Shown here: positions 53,171-60,410 of the stretch, one piece after another
Layout of the letters: the number at the start of each line of letters is the position of its first letter
Numbering within the stretch: the first letter of the stretch is position 1
Assembly (NCBI RefSeq): GCF_002116635.1
Contig: NZ_LQPW01000173.1
Coordinates: 1-64,000 of the forward strand
Direction of reading: 5' to 3'
Length of the DNA stretch: 64,000 nt
Source: Mycobacterium szulgai
Lineage (GTDB): Bacteria > Actinomycetota > Actinomycetes > Mycobacteriales > Mycobacteriaceae
Position numbers and translations under genes: made by a program
Notes under the pieces: generated by a model
Seen by the model: only the letters and a program-made list of their open reading frames with translations
Told to the model about the DNA's origin: nothing
Database searches by the model: none

Positions 53171-54589
53171 TCACCTCACCTCCAGACTCAACAGATCGTC
53201 AACCGTCTCCCGGCGCAGGACCAGGCGAGCCTTTCCCGCTTTGACGGCGACTACTGCCGGACGGCCAATCATGTTGTAACGGCTCGACAATGAATAGCAA
53301 TAGGCGCCGGTGGCGGCGACTGCGACCAGGTCGCCCGGTTGTAGGTCATCGGGCACCCAGGTGTCGCGCACGACGATATCGCCGCTCTCACAATGCTTTC
53401 CAACGACACGGGCTTGCGCGGCGGGAGCGTCGCTGAGCCGTGAGACCAGCCGGACGTCGTACTGCGCGTCGTAGAGTGCAGTGCGGATGTTGTCGCTCAT
53501 GCCGCCGTCGACACTGACATAGCGCCGGTTGGCCGTGGCACTGATGTCGACGTCTTTGACGGTGCCGACTTCGTACAGTGTGACGGTGCCGGGGCCGGCG
53601 ATGGCGCGTCCGGGCTCGACCACGAGCTTGGGTACGGGCAGGCCGACAGCCGCCGATTCGTTGCTCACGATGGCACTCAACTTGGCCGCCAGTTCGCTGA
53701 TCGGCGGTGGATCATCGGGCGCCAGGTACGAGATGCCAAGTCCGCCGCCAAGGTCGATGGTCGACACTTGTGCGGTCTTTTCCGCGCCGAACTCGCCGAC
53801 GATGTCGCGCAGCAGCCCGATGACCCGGTGTGCGGCGATCTCGAAGCCGGCGACGTCGAAGATCTGCGAACCGATGTGGCTGTGCAAGCCGACCAGTCTC
53901 AGGTGATCGGCGGCAAAGACCCGGCGCACCGCCGCCATGGCCGCACCGCTGGCGATCGACAGGCCGAACTTCTGATCTTCGTGCGCGGTGGAGATGAACT
54001 CGTGAGTGTGCGCCTCGACTCCGACGGTGAGACGCACCAGCACGTCTTGGACTACGCCGGCTTCGCCCGCGATGGCGTCGAGGCGCTCGATTTCGAGCAT
54101 CGAATCGACCACAACGTGGCCGACGCCGGCTTTTACCGCGGCGTTGAGTTCGGCCACCGATTTGTTGTTGCCGTGGAAGGTGATTCGCTCTGGCGGAAAG
54201 TTTGCGTGCAGTGCGACGGCCAGCTCACCGCCGGTGCACACATCGAGAGAGAGGCCCTCTTCGTCGATCCAGCGCGCTATTTCGGTGCACAGGAAGGCTT
54301 TTGCGGCATAGTGCACGTTGGCTCCCCCGCCGAATGCTGCGGCGGTCTCGCGGCAGCGCGCGCGAAAGTCGTCCTCGTCGATGACGAATAGCGGCGTGCC
54401 GTACTGCTGAGCCAGATCGGTCAGTTTCACCCCGGCGATGCTGGCCACACCGGTCTCATCACGAATTGTATTGCGCGGCCATACATTTGATGCCAGATTC
54501 AGCAGTTCATCGGCAGACTGCGGGCGTGACGGGCCGGCGGCGGGGCGGGTGTCTTCGGCGTGCCGGGGACCGGCGGGGTGAACGTTCAC
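53171..54589 (-). CDS. lysA: Diaminopimelate decarboxylase
   Basis: Final step of lysine synthesis from meso-DAP, 472 residues from the GTG that overlaps the argS stop (GTGA). The PLP Lys is in VHYAAKAFLC; HGNNKS, SHIGSQIFD and the CESGD motif of the other subunit's active site are present. M. tuberculosis LysA is annotated from a later start (447 residues). No ATG precedes the conserved ELLNLASNVWPR block here, so the coupled GTG is preferred. Confidence 0.95.
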   Translation of the reverse strand: MNVHPAGPRHAEDTRPAAGPSRPQSADELLNLASNVWPRNTIRDETGVASIAGVKLTDLAQQYGTPLFVIDEDDFRARCRETAAAFGGGANVHYAAKAFLCTEIARWIDEEGLSLDVCTGGELAVALHANFPPERITFHGNNKSVAELNAAVKAGVGHVVVDSMLEIERLDAIAGEAGVVQDVLVRLTVGVEAHTHEFISTAHEDQKFGLSIASGAAMAAVRRVFAADHLRLVGLHSHIGSQIFDVAGFEIAAHRVIGLLRDIVGEFGAEKTAQVSTIDLGGGLGISYLAPDDPPPISELAAKLSAIVSNESAAVGLPVPKLVVEPGRAIAGPGTVTLYEVGTVKDVDISATANRRYVSVDGGMSDNIRTALYDAQYDVRLVSRLSDAPAAQARVVGKHCESGDIVVRDTWVPDDLQPGDLVAVAATGAYCYSLSSRYNMIGRPAVVAVKAGKARLVLRRETVDDLLSLEVR

Positions 54590-56238
54590 ATCCGCTCCGG
54601 GGCGGTGACGCCGAGTATTGCCAGTCCGTTGGCGATGACCTGGCGGGTGGCCTGGCACAGCGCAAGACGCGCGATATGCAGATCGGTAGGCTGCTCATCG
54701 CCCTGGGGCAGTACTCGGCACGAGTCGTAGAACCGGTGGTAGTCGCCGGCGATGTCTTCGAGGTAGCGGCACACCCGGTGCGGTTCTCTTAAGGCCGCCG
54801 CGGTTTTGAGCACCTTCTGGAAGTCGCCGATGGTGCGCAGCAGGGTGCCCTCTTTGTCGTGGCTGAGCAGCTCGAGGTGGCTGGTGTCGGCGATGAGTCC
54901 GAGTTCGGCGGCGTTGCGGGCCAGCGCCGAGAGCCGGGCATGCGCGTATTGCACGTAGTAGACCGGGTTTTCGTTCGACGCCGAGGACCACAAGGCCAGG
55001 TCGATGTCGATGGGGGTGTCCACCGAGGAGCGGATCAGGCTGTAGCGCGCGGCATCGACACCAATGGCCTCGACCAGGTCGTCCAGGGTGATGACGGTGC
55101 CGGCCCGTTTGCTCATCCGGACCGGCTGGCCGTCGCGCACCAGGTTGACCATCTGCCCGATCAGCACCTCCACGGTGGCCGGGTCCTCGCCGAACGCCGC
55201 TGCGGCGGCCTTGAGCCGGGCGATGTAGCCGTGATGGTCGGCGCCGAGCATGTAGATGCACAGGTCGAAACCGCGTTCCCGCTTGTCCAGGTAGTAGGCG
55301 AGATCACCGGCGATGTAGGCGGGCTTGCCGTCGCTCTTGATCACGACGCGGTCCTTGTCGTCGCCAAAAGCGCTGCTGCGCAACCAAGTTGCGCCATCCT
55401 TTTCGTAGATGTTGCCGGTTTCGCGCAGTTTCGTGATTGCTTGATCGACGCGGCCACTGGTGTGCATCGAGTCTTCGTGGGTGTAGACGTCGAAGTCGGT
55501 GCCAAACTCATGGAGCGATTCCTTGATGTGGCTGAACATCAAGTCGACGCCGATTTCGCGGAAGGTCTCGTGCATCTCTGTTTCGGGGAGGTCGAGGGCG
55601 TCGGGCGCCTTCTGCAGAACCTGCGCGGCGATGTCGGAGATGTAGGTGCCCGCGTAGCCATCTTCCGGGGGCGGTTCACCCTTGGCCGCGGCGACCAGGG
55701 AGTTGGCGAAGCGGTCGATCTGGGCGCCGTGGTCGTTGAAGTAGTACTCGCGGACCACGTCGGCGCCCTGGGTGGTCAGGAGGCGGCCCAGCGCGTCGCC
55801 GACCGCGGCCCAGCGGGTTCCGCCGATGTGGATGGGCCCGGTGGGGTTGGCCGAGACGAATTCCAGGTTGACCTTGTGACCGGTCAACTGGTGGGAGTTG
55901 CCGTAGGTTTGGCCAGCGCCGATGACGTCGTTGACGATCTTGGCCTGCGCCGAGGCTTCCAGACGCATATTGATGAAGCCGGGTCCGGCCACTTCGGCCG
56001 AGGCGATGCCGTCCGCCTTGGTCAGTGCCTCGGCGAGCCATCCGGCCAGCTCACGCGGGTTTGCACCGACCTTCTTGCCGAGTTGCAGCGCCAGGTTGCT
56101 GGCGTAGTCGCCGTGTTCGGGGCTACGCGGACGTTCCACCGTGACCGTCTGCGGCAACGCCGACACGTCGAGGTCATGCTCGGCCAGCACCGCAGCGGCG
56201 GTGATTTTGAGCAGCTCAGCGAGGTCGGCGGGGGTCAC
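54586..56238 (-). CDS. argS: Arginyl-tRNA synthetase
   Basis: Class I synthetase, 550 residues as in M. tuberculosis. The HIGH motif is HIGG in ANPTGPIHIGGTRWA and the KMSKS-like motif is RMSKRAG; the N-terminal Add-1 domain and C-terminal DALR anticodon domain (VQYAHARLSALARN) are present. It heads the argS-lysA-hom-thrC-thrB operon, and a tRNA-Arg gene diverges upstream. Confidence 0.97.
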   Translation of the reverse strand: MTPADLAELLKITAAAVLAEHDLDVSALPQTVTVERPRSPEHGDYASNLALQLGKKVGANPRELAGWLAEALTKADGIASAEVAGPGFINMRLEASAQAKIVNDVIGAGQTYGNSHQLTGHKVNLEFVSANPTGPIHIGGTRWAAVGDALGRLLTTQGADVVREYYFNDHGAQIDRFANSLVAAAKGEPPPEDGYAGTYISDIAAQVLQKAPDALDLPETEMHETFREIGVDLMFSHIKESLHEFGTDFDVYTHEDSMHTSGRVDQAITKLRETGNIYEKDGATWLRSSAFGDDKDRVVIKSDGKPAYIAGDLAYYLDKRERGFDLCIYMLGADHHGYIARLKAAAAAFGEDPATVEVLIGQMVNLVRDGQPVRMSKRAGTVITLDDLVEAIGVDAARYSLIRSSVDTPIDIDLALWSSASNENPVYYVQYAHARLSALARNAAELGLIADTSHLELLSHDKEGTLLRTIGDFQKVLKTAAALREPHRVCRYLEDIAGDYHRFYDSCRVLPQGDEQPTDLHIARLALCQATRQVIANGLAILGVTAPERM

Positions 56239-56352
56239 GAGCGTCCATCCTATTGGCTGGGGTGCTCCCGCTTCGAATCCATCGCGGTGGCGGGCCGGTT
56301 ACCGTGATGCGCTACTCTGGGCGGGCCCAATGGCGCAGCATGTTTCCAGTGC

Positions 56353-56428
56353 GCCCCCGTAGCTCAGGGGATAGAGCGTCTGCCTCCGGAGCAGAAGGCC
56401 GTAGGTTCGAATCCTACCGGGGGCACCA
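56353..56428 (+). tRNA. tRNA-Arg (anticodon CCG), prophage attachment site
   Basis: A full cloverleaf: acceptor GCCCCCG/CGGGGGC, D stem GCTC/GAGC, anticodon stem TCTGC/GCAGA with loop CTCCGGA (anticodon CCG, reads CGG), T arm GTAGG-TTCGAAT-CCTAC, discriminator A, and encoded CCA (56426-56428). A tyrosine integrase gene ends 73 bases downstream, pointing to the 3' half as the attL core. Confidence 0.97.
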
Positions 56429-56500
56429 CCCAAAACACCCTCTGACCTGCATCTTTGCGAATCGCCCTCGAAGCGGCTCGGGCCCAAAACGGCCTCCGTG

Positions 56501-57688
56501 TCACGACGTTGTCACAACTGCGCCCAAACTCCTCGCGGCGTCCTTCAACGCGTCGTCCTGGCTGTGGGCGTACAGGCGCGCCGTGATCGAGGCGTCGGCA
56601 TGGCCCAGCCACTTCGCGATCACGGCCAGCGGCACGCCGCGCAGGTGCATCGCGGTCCCGCACGAGTGGCGGGCGTCGTGCAGCCGGATCGGGCGCACAC
56701 CGGCCGCCTTGGCGAGCTTGATCCACATTCGCGTGATCGCGTCGGGCGTGTATGGCTCGCCGATCGCGTTGCACGCCACGTAGCCGCTATCGGCGTGCGC
56801 TGGCCCGAGCGACAGCCGTTCTTCCGCGGAGCGCGCCGACGCCCGTTTGAGAACGCCGACCAGGCCCTCGTCGAGCGGCAGCACCCGGCGCGACGACAGC
56901 GTTTTCGGATCGCCCTCGACGACCGTGCCCGCACCCGCCTGCACCCGGTTGCGCGCAATGCTGATCGTCCCGGCGTCGAGGTCGATGTCCGACCACCTCA
57001 GCCCGGCGATCTCACCGCGGCGTAGGCCGCTCAAAGCGAGGTACCACAGGTGTCCGTTGCGGTCCTTGTCGGCGGCGCGCAGCACGCGGCGAATCTCGGC
57101 GGGTGTGTATGTCGCCATCTCCCGGTGCACGCGCGCAGCCTTGCGCATCGACGCGGCGACATTGTGTGAAAGCTCCCGGCGCTCGACGCCATACGCGAGG
57201 ACCGCGCGCCACGTGTCGACCGCCTTGTTCAGCGACCGCGGCAGCCACGGCCGGCGCGGGTGACCTTTGGCCGTCAACGTGCCGCCGTCGCGAAGGTCGA
57301 CGAGCAGCTTGTCGAGGTCTGCACGCGTCAACTTCTGGGCCGTCAAGTCGCCGTGACGCTCGCGCAGCGGGGCCAGTGTGTACGTGTAGGCGTTGACCGT
57401 GGTCGGGCGGGCGTTATGCAGTGACGCCAGCCAGTCGGTGCACAACTGCTCCACCGTCACCGCCTTGCGCGGAACGAACGTGTCGGCGGTGGTCTGCTCG
57501 GTGATCCTGCCAAGCTCCTCGCGCGCCTCCCGCTCCGTCTTGAACCGGCGGCGCACCTGTCGACGCCGGCCGCTGATCGGGTCGCTACCGGCGTCGACCG
57601 TAACCTGGTATCGCGCAACGGTTTTGCCCGTCTTGCGGTCGGCCACAGTGACTTTCTTGATCTGTGGGGGGAGCTGCCGCCTAGTCAT
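56501..57688 (-). CDS. int: Tyrosine-family site-specific integrase
   Basis: A 395-residue phage integrase. An N-terminal arm-binding AP2-like domain (about 25-70) and a SAM-like core-binding domain (about 76-180) precede the catalytic domain with Arg223 (SGLRRGEIAGLRW), Lys262, His337-x-x-Arg340 (LHDARHSCGT), His363 (WLGHADASITARLY) and nucleophile Tyr373. All catalytic residues are intact, so it should be active. Its 3' end faces the tRNA-Arg gene, the usual geometry of a tRNA-integrated element. Confidence 0.96.
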   Translation of the reverse strand: MTRRQLPPQIKKVTVADRKTGKTVARYQVTVDAGSDPISGRRRQVRRRFKTEREAREELGRITEQTTADTFVPRKAVTVEQLCTDWLASLHNARPTTVNAYTYTLAPLRERHGDLTAQKLTRADLDKLLVDLRDGGTLTAKGHPRRPWLPRSLNKAVDTWRAVLAYGVERRELSHNVAASMRKAARVHREMATYTPAEIRRVLRAADKDRNGHLWYLALSGLRRGEIAGLRWSDIDLDAGTISIARNRVQAGAGTVVEGDPKTLSSRRVLPLDEGLVGVLKRASARSAEERLSLGPAHADSGYVACNAIGEPYTPDAITRMWIKLAKAAGVRPIRLHDARHSCGTAMHLRGVPLAVIAKWLGHADASITARLYAHSQDDALKDAARSLGAVVTTS

Positions 57689-57744
57689 CTTGGATCACGC
57701 CTTGCGTTGGCACGATTCTTCATTCGCTGCCCTTTCTACCGTCG

Positions 57745-57916
57745 CCTCACGTGGGGTGAGGACTCTACCAACGTGGTGGGTGAGGTGTCACCAAACGCGC
57801 GGTGAGTTTGCTACCACTTCCAGCAGGCGCGACGTGCACCTTTCGGATGCGACATCGCTCCACCTCGAAATACGTTGGTAGACAGGTCACCCGGCGTCTG
57901 GTGACACCTCACCCAC
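57745..57916. promoter_or_regulatory. Divergent int/xis control region with five copies of a GGTGA-N4-(C)(T/C)ACCA motif
   Basis: Copies: GGTGAG-GACT-CTACCA (57755-57770, +), GGTGAG-GTGT-CACCA (57779-57793, +), GGTGAG-TTTG-CTACCA (57801-57816, +), GGTGAC-CTGT-CTACCA (57891-57876, -), and GGTGAG-GTGT-CACCA (57913-57899, -). They lie within a perfect 18-bp inverted repeat (57776-57793 / 57899-57916) and a 10-bp one (57764-57773 / 57873-57882); CCTCAC/GTGAGG forms a hairpin at 57745-57761. No gene occupies 57689-58000. Confidence 0.75.
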
Positions 57917-57931
57917 TCTGATCCAGCCCGC

Positions 57932-57959
57932 TTGCATTCCCGTTGCTAAATCGTACTAT
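57932..57959 (+). promoter_or_regulatory. Candidate promoter of the rightward element operon
   Basis: TTGCAT (57932-57937), 16-bp spacer, TACTAT (57954-57959), located just right of the last operator-like motif and 41 bases before the excisionase start. It would drive xis, rep and the downstream genes. Confidence 0.5.
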
Positions 57960-58000
57960 CGCTGTTGCACGAACACCACGAAACACGAGAAGGCCGCGAC

Positions 58001-58267
58001 GTGACAGAGGACAACAAACAACCATTGCTAGTGACGCAGGCCGAGGCGGGGGCGATGCTCGGCGGGGTCGGCCGAACGAAAGTGTGGGGCCTGGCCAACG
58101 AGGGCAAGATCACCCGCGTCTCTGTAGGTCGGCGCTCTTTCATTGTGACGCAAAGCATTCTGGATTACGTCGACCGGCTCACCCAGGCCGCCCAGGCGGC
58201 TGCTGTGGAAGCGGATCATGCCCCTGATACGACGACGACCCGGCACAAGGGCCGGGCCGCCATCTGA
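58001..58267 (+). CDS. Excisionase-like helix-turn-helix DNA-binding protein
   Basis: An 88-residue protein with a MerR/HTH_17-type winged helix: LLVTQAEAGAMLGGVGRTKVWGLANEGKI, then VGRRSFIVTQSILDYVDRL, as in phage excisionases and directionality factors. GTG start, preceded by GAGAAGG; an in-frame TTG upstream lacks a ribosome site. It is the first rightward gene, opposite int, which favours an Xis or early regulator role. Confidence 0.85.
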   Translation: MTEDNKQPLLVTQAEAGAMLGGVGRTKVWGLANEGKITRVSVGRRSFIVTQSILDYVDRLTQAAQAAAVEADHAPDTTTTRHKGRAAI

Positions 58268-58369
58268 TCAACGAGATCCCGCCCAAGCTATCGCGATCGC
58301 GGCCGGCCGACAAGGCCGCGGCCGCGACATGCCAAGCGGCGCGGGCGATCCCGCCAAACGAGGCGCGCC

Positions 58370-59131
58370 ATGAGGCGGCCAGAGTTCATCCGCACCGTGC
58401 CTGACGAGATCGAGCGATACGGCCTGGCCGCGGCCACCGTGCTCGCGCATATCAAATACCGCTGCGAGTCGGAGGGGCCTGGTCGCTTCGAGGCTGAGGG
58501 CTACCGGTGGTGGCGGGTGTCGTACGCCGACATGGGCGCGGAGATCGGGGTCACTGCGAAGGTCGTCATAGGGGCATTGGTCAAGCTCGGCGATGCGGTC
58601 GTAGCAAAGAATTTCGCGCCGTACGGTGATCGAACGTTGGCGTACCGAGTCGCCGCGGAAACTGCCTCTGACATGCCATTTGACCGCACGGTCAAATGCG
58701 ACATGCCATTTGACCACACGGGCAACTCCATCTGCCCAAACGGTCAAATGGGTGTGACCGTACGGTCAAATGCACCTCTTATAGAGACCCTGGAGAAGGG
58801 TGGAGAAGCGCGCGCACGCAAGGCGCGCGACGCGCACCCGCCAACCCCTGAGCAATCCGCAAACAGCAACGGCGACGATCCCGAGCCGCCGCGATTCTGC
58901 CCACGGCACCCGATCGGCACCAGCGAGAAGTGCAGGGACTGTGGCAGCTTCCGCGTCCTCCATGAGGCATGGAAGGAGCGAGAACCCGTACGAAAACGGA
59001 AGGAGCATCAGGCCCGGGCAGCCGCGATCAAGGCGTGTCGGCGATGCGACGAGTACGGCCAGATCGACCTTGGCGACGGTGTCGTCAATTGCAACCACAC
59101 TGCCGACATGGACCGCTACAACACCGCATAA
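58370..59131 (+). CDS. Winged-helix phage replication-initiator-like protein containing its own iteron array
   Basis: A 253-residue protein. Residues 1-~97 look like a winged helix of the replisome-organiser type (VPDEIERYGLAAATVLAHIKYRC ... WWRVSYADMGAEIGVTAKVVIGALVKLGDAVV). Residues ~103-134 are coded by the iteron array and show a ten-residue repeat beginning DMPFD. The C-terminal part has two cysteine clusters: CPRHPIGTSEKCRDCGSFR and CRRCDEYGQIDLGDGVVNCNH, probable zinc sites common in actinophage proteins. Position after xis and the embedded iterons argue for an origin-binding initiator similar in organisation to lambda O. No helicase or primase motif is present. No closer family was recognised. 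Confidence 0.7.
   Translation: MRRPEFIRTVPDEIERYGLAAATVLAHIKYRCESEGPGRFEAEGYRWWRVSYADMGAEIGVTAKVVIGALVKLGDAVVAKNFAPYGDRTLAYRVAAETASDMPFDRTVKCDMPFDHTGNSICPNGQMGVTVRSNAPLIETLEKGGEARARKARDAHPPTPEQSANSNGDDPEPPRFCPRHPIGTSEKCRDCGSFRVLHEAWKEREPVRKRKEHQARAAAIKACRRCDEYGQIDLGDGVVNCNHTADMDRYNTA
58677..58772. repeat. Four 22-bp inverted-repeat iterons (candidate replication origin)
   Basis: Unit: CATTTGACC-N4-GGTCAAATG. Unit 1 (58677-58698) is perfect. Units 2 (58707-58728), 3 (58729-58750) and 4 (58751-58772) are contiguous; each keeps one perfect 9-bp arm and a partner arm matching at 6, 7 and 6 of 9 positions. Unit 4 contains the palindrome TGACCGTACGGTCA. The 22-bp step is about two helical turns, so bound protein would sit on one face. 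Confidence 0.88.
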
Positions 59132-59144
59132 CCCCCGAGGACCC

Positions 59145-59324
59145 ATGACCGCCAAACGAGATGCCGATCCCGACCAACTCGAACTGTGGTGGGGATGCGG
59201 CGTTTGCGGCCGCCCGTACGACTACCGGCTCGAAGTCCACCAGCACCCGGCCTGTCACATCGCGGTTGACCGGTGGCTGAGGAGGATCCACGACGACGAC
59301 GACGTGAGCAGGGCCGCTCGATGA
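59145..59324 (+). CDS. Small zinc-finger-like phage protein
   Basis: A 59-residue protein with a likely zinc site, WGCGVCGRPYDYRLEVHQHPACH (two Cys, then His/Cys/His), followed by a charged tail. It starts 13 bases after the rep-like gene and its stop overlaps the next gene (ATGA). Function unknown; position suggests an early or replication-linked gene. Confidence 0.65.
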   Translation: MTAKRDADPDQLELWWGCGVCGRPYDYRLEVHQHPACHIAVDRWLRRIHDDDDVSRAAR

Positions 59325-59509
59325 CCGACGCCGCGCCACCGCCAGCCGACAGCGCCGCCGCCCGGGCAGCAGCGATCGCTGCGTGCCGGCTGTGCGACGT
59401 GAACGGCTGGATCGACGTGGGCGACAACGAGGTTGCCCGGTGCACGCACACGACCGCACCGACGGCGCGATCGTTCGACGAACCGCTGCGAGGAGGTGAT
59501 CGCGAATGA
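59321..59509 (+). CDS. Small protein with CxxCD-x2-G zinc knuckle
   Basis: A 62-residue protein whose centre, ACRLCDVNGWIDVGDNEVARCTH, repeats the C-terminal zinc motif of the rep-like protein two genes upstream (ACRRCDEYGQIDLGDGVVNCNH). It overlaps the upstream gene by ATGA. The copy may bind the same partner or nucleic acid as the initiator C terminus; that is inference. Its stop codon is the first triplet of the NNGGC array. Confidence 0.65.
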   Translation: MTDAAPPPADSAAARAAAIAACRLCDVNGWIDVGDNEVARCTHTTAPTARSFDEPLRGGDRE

Positions 59510-59697
59510 CGTTGGCGTGGCTTGGCAAGGCCCGGCGAGGTCGGGCGTGGCCAGGCGTGGCACGGCAGGCGTGGCACGGCCCGGCAAGGCACGGCGTGGC
59601 CGGGCAAGGCATGGGATGACGCGGCGAGGCATGCGGGGCGAGGCGGGGCGAGGCGATGCCAGGCCTGGTGTGGCCCGGGATGGCGTGGCTGGGCGCA
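59507..59697 (+). repeat. Degenerate NNGGC pentanucleotide array 1
   Basis: About 190 bases with GGC recurring mostly every five bases (GGCGT GGCAC GGCAA GGCAT and so on), with occasional phase slips. It begins at the stop codon of the preceding gene with TGACGTTGGCGTGGC. A short frame, 59506-59619, starts at an ATG eight bases after AGGAGGTGA and would give a 37-residue Arg/Gly/Trp/Ala-rich peptide; coding is unproven. No conventional gene is present. Confidence 0.85.
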
Positions 59698-59702
59698 AGA
59701 AA

Positions 59703-59750
59703 GGGGTGGCCGAATAGGGCGGTTACATCGGGTTCAACTCCCGGCACCCC
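59703..59750 (+). other. tRNA-like acceptor/T-arm structure lacking the anticodon arm
   Basis: GGGGTG (59703-59708) pairs with CACCCC (59745-59750); immediately 5' of the latter is a T arm, TCGGG-TTCAACT-CCCGG (59728-59744), whose loop fits the TTCRANY consensus. Only 19 bases separate acceptor and T arm, so D and anticodon arms are lost or reduced. No CCA follows. It may be a tRNA remnant or mimic. Confidence 0.4.
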
Positions 59751-59775
59751 GCGGACGCAGTAAACCTGTTGCGCC

Positions 59776-59800
59776 ACAACACAACACAACACAACACAAC
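59776..59800 (+). repeat. Perfect (ACAAC)5 microsatellite
   Basis: Five exact ACAAC units end just before the GAAGGAG ribosome site of the next gene. A change in copy number would alter the leader but not the coding frame. Confidence 0.9.
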
Positions 59801-59813
59801 GAAGGAGCACACA

Positions 59814-60410
59814 GTGTCCGACGACATCATTCAACTAACACCGATCAAACGGCACACCATTGACGTCCCCATCATCGGGGTAACACCGGTGATCCCACAC
59901 CGCTGGTCGGAGAAGGCGCGAAACATGATGCGCGCCAAGCAAACAGGGTCAAAGGCCCGCGCCAAGCACGACCCGAAGGACGCGACCGCGGAAGCCGAAG
60001 CGGCGTTGTACCGGCTGGCCGACGGGCGGCCCGGACTGCCCGCGGCGGCGTTCAGGGCGGCCACCATCGGCGCTGCGCGCTTTTACGAAGGCGTCACCAT
60101 GACCAGCCTCAAAGCGGCACTGTTCGTCGTCGCCGACGACGACGAGGAAGCGTTGGTGGCGATCGAGGGCGAGATGAAGTTGCGTGAGGACACGCCGCGA
60201 AACAGCGGCGGCACCGCCGACCTGCGCTACCGGTACGCGTTTTGGCCGTGGAGCGCCGTTCTGCGGATCGAGTACATCCCGTCCATGATCGACGCCGAGT
60301 CGGTGATCAACCTGGTCGACGCCGGGGGCAGCGGCGGCGTTGGTGATTGGCGGCCGTCCGCGCCGAAGTCCATGACGGGCGCGTTCGGCAGGTACGAGGT
60401 GAAGCTGTGA
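59814..60410 (+). CDS. Phage protein of unknown function
   Basis: A 198-residue protein, GTG start six bases after GAAGGAG. The N terminus carries VPIIGVTPVIPHRWSEKARNMM followed by a lysine-rich stretch and an acidic segment (VVADDDEEALVAIEGEM). There is no signal peptide or membrane helix. It overlaps the next gene by GTGA. I do not recognise the family with certainty; position among early genes suggests DNA metabolism, but nothing in the sequence proves it. Confidence 0.7.
   Translation: MSDDIIQLTPIKRHTIDVPIIGVTPVIPHRWSEKARNMMRAKQTGSKARAKHDPKDATAEAEAALYRLADGRPGLPAAAFRAATIGAARFYEGVTMTSLKAALFVVADDDEEALVAIEGEMKLREDTPRNSGGTADLRYRYAFWPWSAVLRIEYIPSMIDAESVINLVDAGGSGGVGDWRPSAPKSMTGAFGRYEVKL

Noticed and set aside
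57745..57916. CRISPR-like repeat array
   Set aside because: The motifs are short, in both orientations and irregularly spaced, with no repeat-spacer pattern and no cas genes in the window.
58268..58747. Minus-strand frame opposite the start of the rep-like gene
   Set aside because: No ribosome site or domain; the plus-strand gene fits the operon.
59433..59863. Overlapping long frames through NNGGC array 1
   Set aside because: A GGC-rich five-base repeat avoids stop codons in all frames; the frames run on into the tRNA-like segment and the leader of the next gene.
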